NCBI RefSeq assembly: GCF_006716425.1
Contig: NZ_VFOZ01000001.1
Coordinates: 6,014,001-6,078,000 of the forward strand
Source of the DNA: Actinoallomurus bryophytorum
GTDB taxonomy: Bacteria; Actinomycetota; Actinomycetes; Streptosporangiales; Streptosporangiaceae
Reading direction: 5' to 3'
Length of the DNA: 64,000 nucleotides
Of this stretch, positions 22,215-30,539 are shown piece by piece. The notes under the pieces are model-generated. The model made no database searches, was not told the origin of the DNA, and was given only the letters and a program-made list of their open reading frames with translations. Both the position numbers and the translations under genes were made by a program. How positions within the stretch are numbered: the first letter of the stretch is position 1; each line of letters starts with the position of its first letter.

Positions 22215-23265
22215 ACGGCAGGCGACGGCGGATCGACCAGAAGCCGAACCCGGCCAGGCCGAGGGCGAAGGCGATGTAGATCCCGGTCTCGATCGACTGG
22301 AAGGTCCAGAAACGGGTGGAAGGCTGGTAGGCCAGCCGCTGCCGGTAGCCGAGCCGGTTGACCTCAGTGAGGCACGCCTGCACCCCTGCCTCAGGTTTCT
22401 GCTCGGTCGGTGGTGCGCAGGGTCCTGTGGACGTGGAAACGGGGATGTTTCTCGTGACCGTATGTCCTGAGGCATCCACGATGTGGCTGGACAGGACCCA
22501 GGCACCGGTGTCGTCGGGGGCCTGCGCCTTCACGCTCAGGCGTATCGAGCCGCCGCGTAGCCAATTGATGTCGTCGATGTTCGAGGTGGTGATCTCGATC
22601 ACCGAGCGGGCCGGGGGAAGAAGGTGGGGGCGGACCAGCAGCGGCATGGCGATCTGGACGGCGACGAAGACGACCAGGGTGATGGTCATGGCCGGCAGGG
22701 TGCGGTGGACCAGCATTCCGAGGGCCACGCCGAGAGCGAGGGCGAAGGCCGCGTACCCGATGGGGGTGATGCCCCGTGCGCCGAACAGCAGCGGCCCCAT
22801 CCGCGGGAAGCCGGGGGTGTTTCCGCCTGAGGCCTTGTCGATGGGGCCGGACCACCAGGTCACCGCAAGGCTGCCCAGCCCTGCGGCGGTCATGGCGGCC
22901 AGGCCGGTGAGACCGAGTTTGACGGCCAGCCAGCGGGTGCGGGTGACGCTCTGGTTCCACACCAGCCTGTGCGTGCCGGCCTCCAGTTCACGGGTGATCA
23001 GCGGAGCTCCCCAGAAGAGCCCGATGAGGGCGGGCAGAACCAGCACGACAGCGGTGACCGCGAGAAAGGGCGCCTGGTTGTCATGGAAGAAGTCCTGGAA
23101 GAAGTTCGCGCAGCCGTCGCTCTGGGTGACGCAGCCGGCGACCCCGGTGGAGAAGTCATCGGCCAGGCCCTGACCGGTCAGGGCCAGGAGAGCCACGAGC
23201 GCGGCGAGCGTGGCGGCCATCATCGCCACGGCGGCACGCAACTGGCGCCAGGTCAGCCAGATCAT
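22213..23265 (-). CDS. ABC transporter permease
   Basis: The 350-aa ABC-2-type membrane subunit starts M-I-W-L-T-W-R-Q-L-R, a hallmark of actinomycete export permeases. It has about six transmembrane helices and a large external loop between helices 1-2 and before the last helix (residues about 225-320, with two Cys). It overlaps the ATPase gene by ATGA and is the second gene of the GntR-ATPase-permease operon. Confidence 0.9.
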   Translation of the reverse strand: MIWLTWRQLRAAVAMMAATLAALVALLALTGQGLADDFSTGVAGCVTQSDGCANFFQDFFHDNQAPFLAVTAVVLVLPALIGLFWGAPLITRELEAGTHRLVWNQSVTRTRWLAVKLGLTGLAAMTAAGLGSLAVTWWSGPIDKASGGNTPGFPRMGPLLFGARGITPIGYAAFALALGVALGMLVHRTLPAMTITLVVFVAVQIAMPLLVRPHLLPPARSVIEITTSNIDDINWLRGGSIRLSVKAQAPDDTGAWVLSSHIVDASGHTVTRNIPVSTSTGPCAPPTEQKPEAGVQACLTEVNRLGYRQRLAYQPSTRFWTFQSIETGIYIAFALGLAGFGFWSIRRRLP

Positions 23266-24152
23266 CGCTGTACCTCCAGGATGGGTCGGCGGCCGGTGCC
23301 GGCGGGCTTGCTCATGTAGGCGAGGACGAGGTCTTCCAGGTCGAGCCGGCTGACGGTCCAGGCGGGGTCGTGGATCGGAGCGCCGGTGCGGACGATCAGG
23401 GTGGTCTGCCGGTCGGTGTGGCTGGCGGAGACGACGTGCTGGTCCGCGGGGAGCCGGGCGGGATCGCGGCGTGGGCCGGTGATCCGGTGGTGGGTGGTCA
23501 GCAGTTCCTCGACCTCTCCGGCGGCCTGGACGCGCGAGTCGACGAGAACGATCAGGTAGTCGCAGGTTCGTTCCAGATCAGAGACCAGGTGGGAGGACAG
23601 CACCACGCTGAGCTCCTGCTCGGCGACGGCCTCCATCAGGCCTTGCATGAACTCGCGGCGGGCGAGCGGGTCGAGGGCGGCGACCGGTTCGTCCAGGATT
23701 AACAGCTCGGGCCGTTTGGCGATGCCCAGGGTGAGGGCGAGCTGGGCGCGCTGCCCGCCCGACAGCTTCCCGGCCCGGCGGGCGGGGTCGAGATCGAGCC
23801 GCCGGACCCGTTCCCGTGCCAACCCGTCGTCCCACCCGGGATTGAGGCGCGCGCCCAGCTTCAGGTGCTCCGCAACGGTCAGTCCGGCGTAGGTGGGAGT
23901 GTCCTGGGCGACGAACCCGACCTTGGCCAGTTGCGCGGGGCCGTCCCCGGGGCGGCCGCCGAGCACCGTGATGCTGCCCGACGTCGGTGCCAGCTGGCCG
24001 CTGGCGAGGTTCAACAGTGTCGTCTTGCCGGCTCCGTTAGGACCTACCAGCCCCACGACGTGCCCGGCTGGGATGTCCAGGGTGCAGTCGGTCAGCGCCC
24101 AGCGCTTCCCGTATCTCTTGCCCAGGCCCTGGGCCTTCAAGACAGCGGTCAT
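23262..24152 (-). CDS. ABC transporter ATP-binding protein
   Basis: The ATPase (296 aa) has Walker A G-P-N-G-A-G-K-T-T (about residue 38), signature L-S-G-G-Q-R-A-Q, Walker B L-L-I-L-D-E-P and H-switch S-S-H-L. The C-terminal 80 residues resemble YtrB-type exporters. It forms an exporter with the permease at 22213; the substrate is unknown, but YtrA/GntR-linked systems often answer cell-envelope stress. Start overlaps the regulator stop by ATGA. Confidence 0.93.
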   Translation of the reverse strand: MTAVLKAQGLGKRYGKRWALTDCTLDIPAGHVVGLVGPNGAGKTTLLNLASGQLAPTSGSITVLGGRPGDGPAQLAKVGFVAQDTPTYAGLTVAEHLKLGARLNPGWDDGLARERVRRLDLDPARRAGKLSGGQRAQLALTLGIAKRPELLILDEPVAALDPLARREFMQGLMEAVAEQELSVVLSSHLVSDLERTCDYLIVLVDSRVQAAGEVEELLTTHHRITGPRRDPARLPADQHVVSASHTDRQTTLIVRTGAPIHDPAWTVSRLDLEDLVLAYMSKPAGTGRRPILEVQR

Positions 24153-24541
24153 GCTATGTCCTCCTCAGCGGCGGCCCGAAAGGTCGTCATGAACAGCGCC
24201 TCGATGCTTTCCTCGTCGAGACCGGCCCTTCGTGCCTTGACCAGCCAACGCCGTAGCTCCTGACGCAGTGGACCGTGCGCGGCGAGCGATGCGTCGGTCA
24301 ACGTCGCCGTCACGAACGTCCCCACCCCCGGCCGCGCGGCCACGAGGCCGTCGTGCTCGAGCTCTCGGTAGGCCTTGAGCACGGTGTTGGGGTTGATCGC
24401 CAGCCGTGCCACTACCTCCTTGACCGTCGGTAGCCGGTCCCCGTCGTGCAACAGGCCCAGCCGCAGGGCCTGCCGCACCTGCCGGACCAACTGCTGGTAC
24501 GGCGAGAGGCCGGAGCGGTCGTCCAGGTGAAACTCGATCAT
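24149..24541 (-). CDS. GntR family regulator, YtrA subfamily
   Basis: A short 130-aa GntR protein: winged helix at residues 10-75 (S-P-Y-Q-Q-L-V-R-Q-V-R-Q-A-L, D-R-L-P-T-V-K-E-V-V-A-R-L-A-I-N-P-N-T-V-L-K-A-Y-R-E-L) and only a ~45-residue C-terminal helical arm, as in YtrA. It is the first gene of the ABC export operon and is presumed autorepressing through the dyad at 24563-24588. Confidence 0.93.
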   Translation of the reverse strand: MIEFHLDDRSGLSPYQQLVRQVRQALRLGLLHDGDRLPTVKEVVARLAINPNTVLKAYRELEHDGLVAARPGVGTFVTATLTDASLAAHGPLRQELRRWLVKARRAGLDEESIEALFMTTFRAAAEEDIA

Positions 24542-24562
24542 GTCCGAAGCTCCATTTATCTA

Positions 24563-24603
24563 GTTAGCTAGTACTATACGTTGCTAACAAGATGCACTGT
24601 CAA
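24563..24603 (-). promoter_or_regulatory. Promoter and operator of the GntR-ABC operon
   Basis: On the minus strand TTGACA (24598-24603) and TATAGT (24573-24578), separated by 19 bp, make a good sigma-70 promoter. GTTAGC-N14-GCTAAC (24563-24568 and 24583-24588) spans the -10, which is where a YtrA-type repressor would bind. Confidence 0.65.
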
Positions 24604-24692
24604 TGCAAGGTCGAGCCTCGTCGCGATCGCCGTCCGCGATCGTGCTCGCTCAGAGCGAACAGGCTCGGGGAAATAGATCAGGGCTCTCCTTT

Positions 24693-24713
24693 CTTGAGTG
24701 TGAGTGACTCAAT
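24693..24713 (+). promoter_or_regulatory. HAIR operator (HspR binding site)
   Basis: CTTGAGT-N7-ACTCAAT matches the HspR-associated inverted repeat CTTGAGT-N7-ACTCAAG at 13 of 14 positions. It ends 13 bp before the lon start and overlaps the region between promoter and ribosome site. HspR control of lon is established in Streptomyces. Confidence 0.85.
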
Positions 24714-24726
24714 CTTTGGAGGCCTG

Positions 24727-27135
24727 ATGAGCAAGACCGTCACCCTGCCGGTGCTGCCCCTCGACGACGAGGTCGTGCTGCCCGCGATGGTCGTGCCGTT
24801 GTCTCTTTCGGACGATGAGGTACGAGGCGCGATCGACACGGCGCGTACGGCAGCGGGTTCGCCCGGGCTCGGTGCGTTGCCGGACTACAAGGATGACAAG
24901 CCGCGGGTGCTCATCGTGCCCCGGGTCAATGGGAAATATGCCGCGGTCGGCACGCTGGCCGTCGTCGAGCAGATGGGCCGGCTGCCGGGCGGTGACCCCG
25001 GTGCCGTCGTACGTGGTGTGGCGCGCGTGCGGGTCGGTACCGGCACGTCCGGGCCGGGCAAGGCGCTGTGGGTCGAGGGCACGGTGATCGAAGACGGCGG
25101 TCTCGGCGACAGAGCCGAGGAGCTGGCCAAGGAGTACAAGGCTCTGGTCGTCGGCGTCCTGGAGAAGCGCGGCGCCTGGCAGGTCGTCGACATGATCCAG
25201 CAGATCGATGACCCGTCGGTGATGGCGGACCGGTCCGGGTACGCGAGCTACCTCGGCATCGAGCAGAAGGTGCAGATCCTCGAGACGGCCGACGTGACCG
25301 AGCGGCTGCGGCTCGCGATCGGCTGGACCCGTGAGCACCTCGCCGAGCTCGACGTCGCCGAGACGATCCGCAAGGACGTCGAGGAGGGCGTGGAGAAGCA
25401 GCAGAAGGAGTTCCTGCTCCGCCAGCAGCTCGCCGCCATCCGCAAGGAGCTGGGCGAGCTGAGCGGCGACCCCTCCAGCGAGGAGGAGGACTACCGCGCA
25501 CGCGTGGAGGCCGCCGACCTGCCGGAGAAGGTACGCGAGGCGGCGCTCAAGGAGGTCGACAAGCTGGAGCGGACCTCCGAGCAGTCTCCCGAGGTCGGCT
25601 GGATCCGTACCTGGCTCGACACGGTGCTCGACATCCCGTGGAACGACCGGACCGAGGACGCGTACGACATCGTGGGCGCCCGGCAGATCCTCGACGAGGA
25701 CCACACCGGGCTCGACGACGTCAAGGAGCGCATCGTCGAATACCTCGCCGTGCGCAAGCGCCGCGAGGAGCGCGGGCTCGGGGTGATCGGCGGACGGCGG
25801 TCCGGCGCGGTGCTCGCCCTCGTGGGTCCGCCCGGAGTCGGAAAGACCTCGCTCGGCGAGTCGGTGGCCCGTGCCATGGGCCGCGAGTTCGTCCGCGTCG
25901 CGCTCGGCGGCGTACGGGACGAAGCCGAGATCCGTGGTCACCGGCGGACGTACGTCGGCGCGCTGCCCGGCCGGATCGTCCGCGCGATCCGCGAGGCCGG
26001 CACGATGAACCCCGTCGTGCTCCTGGACGAGATCGACAAGGTCGGCGCCGACTACCGCGGCGACCCGACCGCGGCCCTGCTGGAGGTGCTGGACCCGGCG
26101 CAGAACCACACGTTCCGCGACCACTACCTCGAGGTCGAGCTCGACCTGTCCGACGTGGTGTTCCTGGCCACCGCCAACGCCCTCGACACGATCCCCGGCC
26201 CGCTGCTGGACCGCATGGAGCTGGTCTCGCTCGACGGTTACACCGAGGACGAGAAGGTCACCATCGCTCGCGACCACCTGCTCCAGCGTCAGCTGGACAA
26301 GGCCGGTCTGACGGCCGAGGAGGTCACCTTCGGCGAGGACGCGCTGCGGCTGCTGGCGGCCGAGTACACCCGCGAGGCGGGCGTACGGAGCCTGGAGCGG
26401 GGGATCGCCCGTGTGCTCCGCAAGGTCGCGGCGAACATCGCCCTCGAAACGGCGACGCTGCCCCTGTCGGTCGGCGCGGCCGACCTGCGCGACTACATCG
26501 GCCGTCCCCGGTTCACGCCGGAGACGTCGCTGAAGGAGGAGGAGCGCCGTACGGCGGTGCCCGGCGTGGCCACCGGCCTCGCGGTCACCGGCGCGGGTGG
26601 CGACGTCCTCTACATCGAGGCGTCGCTGGCCGATGAGGAGACCGGCGAGACCGGGGTGACCCTGACCGGTCAGCTCGGCGACGTCATGAAGGAGTCGGCC
26701 CGGATCGCGCTTTCGTACCTGCGCTCGCGTGGCGCGGAGATGGAGCTGCCGGTCGGTGACCTGAAAAACCGCGGCGTGCACATCCACGTGCCCGCCGGGG
26801 CGGTTCCCAAGGACGGGCCGAGCGCCGGCGTCACGATGACGACGGCACTCGCGTCGCTGCTGTCCGGACGGCTCGTACGCTCGGACGTGGCCATGACCGG
26901 CGAGGTGTCGCTGACCGGGCGCGTACTGCCCATCGGCGGCGTCAAGCAGAAGCTGCTCGCGGCGCACCGGGCGGGGATCACCACGGTCCTCATCCCGAAG
27001 CGGAACGAGCCTGACCTGGACGACGTCCCGGCCGAGGTCCTCGAGCAGCTGACGGTGCACCTGGCCGCCGACGTACGCGAGGTGCTCGACGTGGCACTGG
27101 AGCCGGCGACGACCGGGCAGACCGTCGCCGCCTGA
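24727..27135 (+). CDS. lon: ATP-dependent endopeptidase Lon
   Basis: An 802-aa LonA protease. The N-terminal substrate domain starts T-L-P-V-L-P-L-D-D-E-V-V-L-P; the AAA+ module has Walker A G-P-P-G-V-G-K-T (about 367-374) and Walker B V-V-L-L-D-E-I-D-K. The protease domain has catalytic S699 in K-D-G-P-S-A-G-V and K742 in V-K-Q-K-L-L-A-A-H. It degrades damaged and regulatory proteins in the cytosol. GGAGG precedes the ATG at 24727. A HAIR site upstream puts it in the heat-shock regulon. Confidence 0.97.
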   Translation: MSKTVTLPVLPLDDEVVLPAMVVPLSLSDDEVRGAIDTARTAAGSPGLGALPDYKDDKPRVLIVPRVNGKYAAVGTLAVVEQMGRLPGGDPGAVVRGVARVRVGTGTSGPGKALWVEGTVIEDGGLGDRAEELAKEYKALVVGVLEKRGAWQVVDMIQQIDDPSVMADRSGYASYLGIEQKVQILETADVTERLRLAIGWTREHLAELDVAETIRKDVEEGVEKQQKEFLLRQQLAAIRKELGELSGDPSSEEEDYRARVEAADLPEKVREAALKEVDKLERTSEQSPEVGWIRTWLDTVLDIPWNDRTEDAYDIVGARQILDEDHTGLDDVKERIVEYLAVRKRREERGLGVIGGRRSGAVLALVGPPGVGKTSLGESVARAMGREFVRVALGGVRDEAEIRGHRRTYVGALPGRIVRAIREAGTMNPVVLLDEIDKVGADYRGDPTAALLEVLDPAQNHTFRDHYLEVELDLSDVVFLATANALDTIPGPLLDRMELVSLDGYTEDEKVTIARDHLLQRQLDKAGLTAEEVTFGEDALRLLAAEYTREAGVRSLERGIARVLRKVAANIALETATLPLSVGAADLRDYIGRPRFTPETSLKEEERRTAVPGVATGLAVTGAGGDVLYIEASLADEETGETGVTLTGQLGDVMKESARIALSYLRSRGAEMELPVGDLKNRGVHIHVPAGAVPKDGPSAGVTMTTALASLLSGRLVRSDVAMTGEVSLTGRVLPIGGVKQKLLAAHRAGITTVLIPKRNEPDLDDVPAEVLEQLTVHLAADVREVLDVALEPATTGQTVAA

Positions 27136-27143
27136 CGATTCCC

Positions 27144-27185
27144 GATGAGGGGCTCTCACCATTCGGTGAGGGCCCCTCCTCATTT
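27144..27185 (+). terminator. lon terminator
   Basis: A long imperfect hairpin (GATGAGGGGC arm, then CTCACC-ATTC-GGTGAG, then GCCCCTCCTC arm) followed by ATTTAT, 8 bp after the lon stop. Confidence 0.75.
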
Positions 27186-27250
27186 ATGGCGTTAACCGCG
27201 GCCTTAGGGGAATTGTGCTTCGCTGGGACTGTTCCAATGAGGAGAGCGAA

Positions 27251-27736
27251 ATGGCCGAGCACGAAGAACACCCCGCGGAAGGCACCCCTCGCGGACCGGA
27301 CGAGACCCCGGCCGGCGAGGCACCCCCCGCCGCCGGACCGCCTGCCGCGCACGCGCACGAAGGCGCCCCGCCACCGCCGCCCCCGGGCGGCACGACGCCG
27401 TACGCCACCGCGGCCCCGGCCCAGCCCGGCAGGTTCCGCCGCTGGTCGGCGCATGCCGGCGTACGGATGGGCGCCGTCGCCGTCGTCGCGGGCCTGGTCG
27501 GCGGTCTGGTCGGCGGCGGGATCGTGGCCGCGTTCAGCGACGGCGGGCACGACCACTCGGGCCCGGCGGTCTTCCAGCGTCAGATGCGCGGCGCACCCGG
27601 ATTCCGCGCGCCGGGGTACTGGGGACAGCAGCCGAACCGCATGCCGCAGTTCCGGCGCGGGATGCCGCAGCCGAACCAGCCGGTCCAGCCCGCGACACCC
27701 GTGCCGCCGACCCCGTCACCCAAGTCGAGCGGCTGA
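27251..27736 (+). CDS. Proline-rich single-pass membrane protein
   Basis: A 161-aa protein with no recognised domain. Residues 1-70 are a Pro/Ala/Glu/Gly-rich cytoplasmic region with a P-P-P-P-P-P run, one transmembrane helix spans about 73-96 (V-V-A-G-L-V-G-G-L-V-G-G-G-I-V-A-A-F), and the outside tail is rich in Gln/Pro/Arg (M-P-Q-F-R-R-G-M-P-Q-P). GGAGAGCGAA precedes the ATG. It may interact with the cell wall, but that is a guess from composition. Confidence 0.75.
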   Translation: MAEHEEHPAEGTPRGPDETPAGEAPPAAGPPAAHAHEGAPPPPPPGGTTPYATAAPAQPGRFRRWSAHAGVRMGAVAVVAGLVGGLVGGGIVAAFSDGGHDHSGPAVFQRQMRGAPGFRAPGYWGQQPNRMPQFRRGMPQPNQPVQPATPVPPTPSPKSSG

Positions 27737-27745
27737 GCCGCCGGG

Positions 27746-28237
27746 TCAGGACGGGGTGAGCCGGAAGACGCGCAGCCTGCGGCCCGCGCGCTCGACGTAG
27801 GTGTCGTACACCGACCAGACCCGGATCAGCCGCGGCCACACCTCGTCGCGGTCGGCGCCCTCCAGCAGCTCGGCGGTGACCGGGATGGTGCGGCCCCGGT
27901 AGCTGACCTCGGCCTTCGCCTGGCGCAGGAGGTTGCCCGTCCACGCCGGGTGGCCTTCGCGGCCGAAGTTGCTGCCCACGATGACGAACGAGCCGTCGTC
28001 TTCGGGCATGCAGATGAGCGGCGTCTGCCGGGGCAGGCCGGTACGGCTCCCGGTGGTGGTGAGCACCATGCTGGGCAGCACGAGCTGCGGCAACAGCAGG
28101 CGCCCGCCGGAGATCCGGTGCAGCGCGCGGTCCAGCGGGGGTACGACCTTGGGGCCGATCTTGGCGAACCAGGGGGCGCTGGCCAGCCGCCGTGCGACCG
28201 GCTTGAGCACGGTCTCCAGCGTTCTTCCCGACATCAA
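27746..28237 (-). CDS. Nitroreductase/deazaflavin(F420)-dependent oxidoreductase, DDN family
   Basis: The product (163 aa) matches the F420-dependent DDN family: V-L-T-T-T-G-S-R-T-G-L-P-R-Q-T-P-L near residue 60, F-V-I-V-G-S-N-F-G-R-E-G-H-P-A-W and V-S-Y-R-G-R-T-I-P-V. These are split-barrel enzymes that use reduced F420 (some act as quinone reductases). It is 9 bp downstream of the epimerase gene on the same strand, so co-transcription is likely. Confidence 0.9.
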   Translation of the reverse strand: MMSGRTLETVLKPVARRLASAPWFAKIGPKVVPPLDRALHRISGGRLLLPQLVLPSMVLTTTGSRTGLPRQTPLICMPEDDGSFVIVGSNFGREGHPAWTGNLLRQAKAEVSYRGRTIPVTAELLEGADRDEVWPRLIRVWSVYDTYVERAGRRLRVFRLTPS

Positions 28238-28246
28238 CGTGCTCCT

Positions 28247-29263
28247 CTACGGGGCGAGCCGCCCCGCCTTGGACGGGTGGAGGTGTCCTGCGGCCACGAG
28301 CCAGCGCACGGTGTCCTCCAGGCTCTCCTCCAACGGCCGGAGCGTCAGGCCGAGCGTGTCGAGGGCGGCGGTGTCGTCCGAGGGGACGAGCGTCACGACG
28401 AACTCGGCCGCGTCCCGTGTCAGCGGATAACCGAAGCCGTGCACGCGCCTCGCGACGTCGAGAAGAGTACCGATCGCGAGCAGGGCGCGGGCGGGCACGG
28501 GGATCCGGCGCGTACGGACGCCGGTCACCGCGTCACAGGCGTCGGCGAGCTGGGGCCAGGTGACGTACTTCCCGCCGAGGACCATACGGCGTGCGCCCTG
28601 CCCCGGACGCACACTGCGTGCGAGCCCGTCGCCGGCGTCGCGGACGTCGAGCAGCGACACGCCGCCGCGTGTGATCGGCCAGGCGGTCTTCAGCGCGGCG
28701 ACCAGGCCCGCCGAGAAGCTGTCGAGGTTCGGCTGGGACGGCCCGATCACCCCGGAGAAATAGAAGATGGTCACCGGCGCGCCGTCGTCCTGCAGGCCGC
28801 GTACGTAGCGCTCCGCCTCCATCTTCGATCGTCCGTACGCCGTCCGCGGACTCGCCAGCGGCCCGTCGGAGGTGATGACGGGCTCGACGGGCGGCACGAA
28901 CACCGCGATCGTGGAGATGTGGATCACCGGGTCCAGGCCACGGGCGACCGCGCCGCCCACGACGTGCCGGGTGCCGGTGACGTTCGCCTCGACCAGGTCG
29001 GTACGCCGGTCGGTCACCCCGACGACGGCGGCCGAGTGGATCACCGCGTCACAGCCGTCGAGCGCACGGGAGACGGAAGCCTCCTCCAGCATGTCCCCCT
29101 GGGACATCTCGGTCGCCTCGGCGGGCACCCCGAGCTCGCCGAGGACACGGGCGGCGCGGACCGGATCGCGGACGAGAAGGCGCGGCCGGTGCCCCAGGGC
29201 GAGGAGCGACTTCACCGCGTTGGATCCGATGAATCCCGACGCCCCGGTGACCAGTACGCGCAT
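28247..29263 (-). CDS. NAD-dependent epimerase/dehydratase (extended SDR)
   Basis: A 338-aa extended SDR: G-A-S-G-F-I-G at residues 7-13 for NAD(P), D-V-I-H-S-A-A-V-V-G, and Y-G-R-S-K as the YxxxK catalytic motif. It is of the 3-beta-HSD/dihydroflavonol reductase-like group. First gene of a two-gene unit with the deazaflavin oxidoreductase; the substrate is unknown. Confidence 0.9.
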   Translation of the reverse strand: MRVLVTGASGFIGSNAVKSLLALGHRPRLLVRDPVRAARVLGELGVPAEATEMSQGDMLEEASVSRALDGCDAVIHSAAVVGVTDRRTDLVEANVTGTRHVVGGAVARGLDPVIHISTIAVFVPPVEPVITSDGPLASPRTAYGRSKMEAERYVRGLQDDGAPVTIFYFSGVIGPSQPNLDSFSAGLVAALKTAWPITRGGVSLLDVRDAGDGLARSVRPGQGARRMVLGGKYVTWPQLADACDAVTGVRTRRIPVPARALLAIGTLLDVARRVHGFGYPLTRDAAEFVVTLVPSDDTAALDTLGLTLRPLEESLEDTVRWLVAAGHLHPSKAGRLAP

Positions 29264-29633
29264 GATCTCAAACTAGTGCTCGGCGGCGTCGTCGTGATAG
29301 GACGCCCCACACAGAAGTCCGTAATCCGTTATCGGTTTGCAATGGAACTTGTGACGTACATCTCAATAAATATGTTGATCGTTTAACGATCCCACGGGTA
29401 TCCCCGACAGGGCCGCCAATGATCGACGGCGCAGCCGAGGCGGTAGGGGAACGCGCGGGATCGGCCGCATAGTCGCCGGTCAAGCGCCAGTCCGTCGCTC
29501 GCCGCCGATTTTAGGTCCTCGCCCTCAGGTGACGGAAATCCGAAACCCGGCCGGTATACCCAATGCTGTTGACTCACACCGCGAGCGATTCGCAGCTCAG
29601 CGGGCTGTTACGGATTCGCTAAGTTCGTGATCC
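29264..29633. other. 370-bp AT-richer intergenic region with a 15-bp palindrome
   Basis: No gene is evident between the epimerase and ectA. The stretch 29330-29395 is strikingly AT-rich for this genome. It contains GATCGTT-T-AACGATC (29377-29391), a perfect palindrome. TTGACT at 29569 is a candidate -35 for ectA but I see no convincing -10. Osmotic control of ectA could lie here, or the region may be debris from the same rearrangements that damaged ectB. Confidence 0.5.
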
Positions 29634-30149
29634 ATGTCGTCAGCAGAACCATCTGGGCCGCATTCCCCGTCCGTCACCATGGACGAGGCGTTCGGGCCAC
29701 CCCGGCTCGAAGACGGCCGCCATTTGTGGCGCATCGCTCGCGATTCGAAGACACTCGATCTCAACTCTCCCTACAGCTATGTCCTGTGGTGCCGCGACTT
29801 CGCGGCGACCTCCGTGGTCGCCAGAGCAGGCGGAGAGGTCCGCGGCTTCGTCACCGGCTTCGACCGGCCCGAGGATCCCGGCACGCTCTTCGTCTGGCAG
29901 GTCGCGGTCGACGCGGCCCTCAGAGGCCGCGGACTGGCCGGCCGCATGCTCGCCGCCCTCGCCGATCGGGGCTTCCGGTTCGTCGAGGCCACCGTGACGC
30001 CGGACAACACCGCCTCCGACCGGCTCTTCACCGCGTTCGCCCGTGACCGCGACGCCGAGCTGCGGCGCACCCCACTCCTGTCCGGGGAGCTGTTCCCCGG
30101 TGACCACCAGCCAGAGGAGCTCTATCGGATCGGTCCACTGGACAGGTAA
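29634..30149 (+). CDS. ectA: L-2,4-diaminobutyrate N-gamma-acetyltransferase
   Basis: A 171-aa GNAT enzyme that makes N-gamma-acetyl-diaminobutyrate, the second step of ectoine synthesis. Diagnostic EctA features: L-D-L-N-S-P-Y-S-Y-V-L-W-C-R-D-F-A, V-W-Q-V-A-V-D, the acetyl-CoA loop L-R-G-R-G-L-A-G-R-M, V-E-A-T-V-T-P-D-N-T-A-S, and the C-terminal P-E-E-L-Y-R-I. The frame is intact. The ectB gene that should follow is broken, and no ectC is present, so it probably no longer serves ectoine synthesis unless copies exist elsewhere. Confidence 0.93.
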   Translation: MSSAEPSGPHSPSVTMDEAFGPPRLEDGRHLWRIARDSKTLDLNSPYSYVLWCRDFAATSVVARAGGEVRGFVTGFDRPEDPGTLFVWQVAVDAALRGRGLAGRMLAALADRGFRFVEATVTPDNTASDRLFTAFARDRDAELRRTPLLSGELFPGDHQPEELYRIGPLDR

Positions 30150-30174
30150 GACACCCGAGGAACAGGTGAAACGC

Positions 30175-30539
30175 ATGGATGTGTTCGAGTCGCTCGAATC
30201 CGAAGTCCGAAGTTACCGCCGAGGATGGCCGGCGGTCTTCCACAAGGCCTCCGGCAGCCACCTGTACGACGAGGAGGGCGTCACTACCGGATCCAGTTTC
30301 CCGGCCCGGCGGGGACGGCATCGGTCGAGGCGGCGCTGAAGCTCGCCCGCAAGTACACCGGCCGCGAGACCATTGTCAGCTTCACCAACGCGTTCCATGG
30401 CATGACACTCGGGTCCCTGTCCGTCACGGGCAACTCGATGAAGCGCAGCGGCGCGGGCATAGCGCTCAACCACACGATGCCGATGCCGTTCGACAACTAC
30501 CTCGACGGGCGGACTCCGGACTTCCTGCTGGTCGAGCGG
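30175..30539 (+). pseudogene. ectB: ectB (diaminobutyrate-2-oxoglutarate transaminase) remnant
   Basis: From the ATG at 30175 the first ~36 codons read as EctB (M-D-V-F-E-S-L-E-S-E-V-R-S-Y, then L-Y-D-E-E-G). At about 30280 roughly 70 codons are missing and the frame shifts. The match resumes at H-Y-R-I-Q-F-P-G-P-A-G-T through T-N-A-F-H-G-M-T-L-G-S-L and M-P-F-D-N-Y to about L-V-E-R-L-L (30539). The remaining ~60% of the enzyme, including the PLP lysine, is absent and replaced by an ABC ATPase tail. It begins 25 bp after ectA, the normal ectAB order. Confidence 0.9.

Noticed and set aside
24709-27183. 824-codon open frame antisense to lon
   Set aside because: Composition is that of an antisense shadow and lon itself has every catalytic motif.
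27361-27400. Proline-codon run as a tandem repeat
   Set aside because: Simple low-complexity coding within a proline-rich protein, not a repeat element.
29383-29577. 64-codon minus-strand frame upstream of ectA
   Set aside because: No ribosome site, poor codon bias, and no recognisable protein features.
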